From NCBI GenBank assembly GCA_951213105.1, contig OX578137.1:74933104-74997103 (forward strand): a stretch of DNA of 64,000 nt, written 5' to 3'. A program made the translations under genes and the position numbers. Numbering within the stretch: the stretch's first letter is position 1; each line of letters begins with the position of its first letter. This document shows, piece after piece, positions 62,581-64,000 of this stretch. The notes under the pieces are model-generated. The model saw only the letters and a program-made list of their open reading frames with translations. It did not search any database and was not told the origin of the DNA. The DNA is from Amaurobius ferox (Eukaryota; Arthropoda; Arachnida; Araneae; Amaurobiidae).

Positions 62581-62710
62581 TAATCTTTAAAGTTCAATTG
62601 TAGTAATAGTTTGTTATATTTATCTATTATTTCAATTGAAAAGATATGTTAAAATGTTATGCAGCTTATTGGGCTTTTAAAAGTAATTTGTATGTGAATA
62701 TATATATAGA

Positions 62711-62919
62711 TACTTTCGTATTAACCGCATGCCAGTTCTGTGTCTGGGAACTGCAGGTGACCATTCCTAATAAACAGGAGACCACTGGGATCCCATCTCA
62801 GTGTAGAACGACCTTTAGGTCGAACCTCTGCCCCTACACAGTCCACTGGTATATTCATTCCACAGATTTCGACCTTCAAGTAGAACCCCTATTACTGGCA
62901 TGCAGTTAATATGAAAGTA
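62711..62919. mobile_element. Short inverted-repeat element (MITE), 209 bp
   Basis: 25 bp terminal inverted repeats (62711-62735 and 62895-62919) differ at two positions; they start TACTTTC and contain GCATGCCAG. The element lies at the edge of a (TA)n/(CA)n tract, and its interior is richer in GC than the flanks. Confidence 0.7.
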
Positions 62920-62920
62920 C

Positions 62921-63038
<118 letters not shown>

Positions 63039-63435
63039 TATATATATCTATCTAGAGAGAGAGTTGATGGGAAAAAGCACATAAGTCAAAAACAAGGATT
63101 TTGAAATATCAAGAAAAGAAAATTTTGATGCTTTCAGGAGAACTTTTTTTTTTAATTTAATTTTTTTGTTTTCTGAATACAAATTTAATTTTTATGGAGT
63201 TTGTTATGCATTTATGAGCTAAATAAATAATAACTTTTTCTAATTTATATTTTTTACCACACTGCTATCCATACAAAATTTAATAAGTGTTTAAAGTTTT
63301 TCTTTTTTTAACATCTTCAGCCTAACTGACTTATGTGCTTTTCTCACAAAGATCATAAATTTCTTAAATCAAATATGTTATTTAAAAAATTGGAATTTTT
63401 GACTTTTGTGCTTTTTCCCGCCACCTCTAGGTGTA

Positions 63436-63513
<78 letters not shown>

Positions 63514-63960
63514 CAGACAGTCTTTCTTCAATTTCTAATAAATCTAATTATATCAAAATTATCAAAGAAAAATGTTTTATTTCTAAACGTTATTAATTTA
63601 TCCTGGGTCAAACCTCCTGTTGGGTTAATTGGCAATGAAACTACAGATCACAACACCAAACTTGCTGCTTCTACTGGTATTGATGTAAAAATTCCTTTCC
63701 CTATTTTTGTTTATTTAAATTCTGTAAAAACTCAGTAATTGATCTTTGGCAAACTCTTTTAAATGACTATAGATACTTCCACCTTGCATGAACAATCCAT
63801 CGAGAAAAGTCTATTACTGTAATCCAACCACTATGGTTTTCTAAGATCTGGAAAAATAAAAATTCTATTGATAGGATTAAATACTGTATTCTTATTGCAA
63901 AAGGTATCTCAGGTAGTGTTTGTTAACTTGTTTATGAGTAGCTTATGCTCTTAATGTTCT
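63514..63960 (+). pseudogene. LINE RNase H C-terminal fragment at window edge
   Basis: A frame reads DSLSSISNKSNYIKIIK; then, after a shift, LSWVKPPVGLIGNETTDHNT and KLAASTGIDVKIPFP. This is the RNase H pattern W(V)P-H-G--GNE-AD--AK-AA of Jockey/I-type LINEs, with the His lost and AD changed to TD. Stops follow. The copy continues to about 63960 and its 3' end is unclear. Confidence 0.65.
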
Positions 63961-64000
63961 GATCAATGAATAATGCTGTTCCATTCATTCTCTCTGTTTA

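Overview
The window is animal nuclear DNA: AT-rich, with long introns, standard GT-AG splice sites, dense microsatellites and many nested transposons. The transposon types (Penelope-like element with a GIY-YIG domain, RNase H-bearing non-LTR element, mariner, Tc1, Tigger, hAT-like elements, short inverted-repeat elements) suggest an arthropod. A chelicerate such as a spider is my best guess, but that is inference.

One host gene crosses almost the whole window on the + strand: URB1/Npa1, the large nucleolar pre-ribosomal-associated protein needed for early 60S ribosome assembly. I can place 20 internal coding exons (2064-2159 to 61507-61613). They are phase-compatible end to end except at one doubtful acceptor near 22.23 kb, and encode about 1,200 residues. 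By position they match roughly residues 650-2000 of vertebrate URB1 (about 2,270 aa, from memory). The first and last exons lie outside the window, so no promoter, start codon, stop codon or poly(A) site is seen. I find no second host gene.

About half of the intronic DNA is recognisable mobile DNA. In order: a Tc1 N-terminal fragment (2.74 kb); one copy of a 1.3 kb dispersed repeat (2.95 kb; second copy at 34.3 kb); a 595 bp inverted-repeat element carrying a transposase C-terminal remnant (6.14 kb); a hAT-type short element (7.06 kb); a head-to-head pair of 5'-truncated Penelope-like elements flanked by a perfect 13 bp duplication, one of them split by a 1.33 kb solo LTR (8.3-12.1 kb); a Tc1 relic interrupted by a 2.0 kb inverted-repeat element that holds a satellite-like array (13.8-16.3 kb); a dead non-LTR element (17.2-19.1 kb); a 1 kb tandem duplication (26.2-28.1 kb); a mariner with a damaged transposase (40.9 kb); a 6-bp-TSD inverted-repeat element (44.2 kb); a long-armed foldback element and a Tc1-type element with DD36E spacing lying six bases apart (45.4-47.3 kb); a nearly intact Tigger/pogo element (47.6-49.8 kb); a repeat-element-repeat unit carrying a SINE-like insertion (50.2-51.4 kb); a hAT element inside a TA microsatellite (57.6-59.4 kb); and a LINE RNase H fragment at the right edge.

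Nothing here looks like a new multi-gene system. The points most worth checking are the SINE-like family, for which the window holds both a filled and an empty site; the Penelope pair with nested solo LTR; two elements with exact 6 bp duplications; and the DD36E element.
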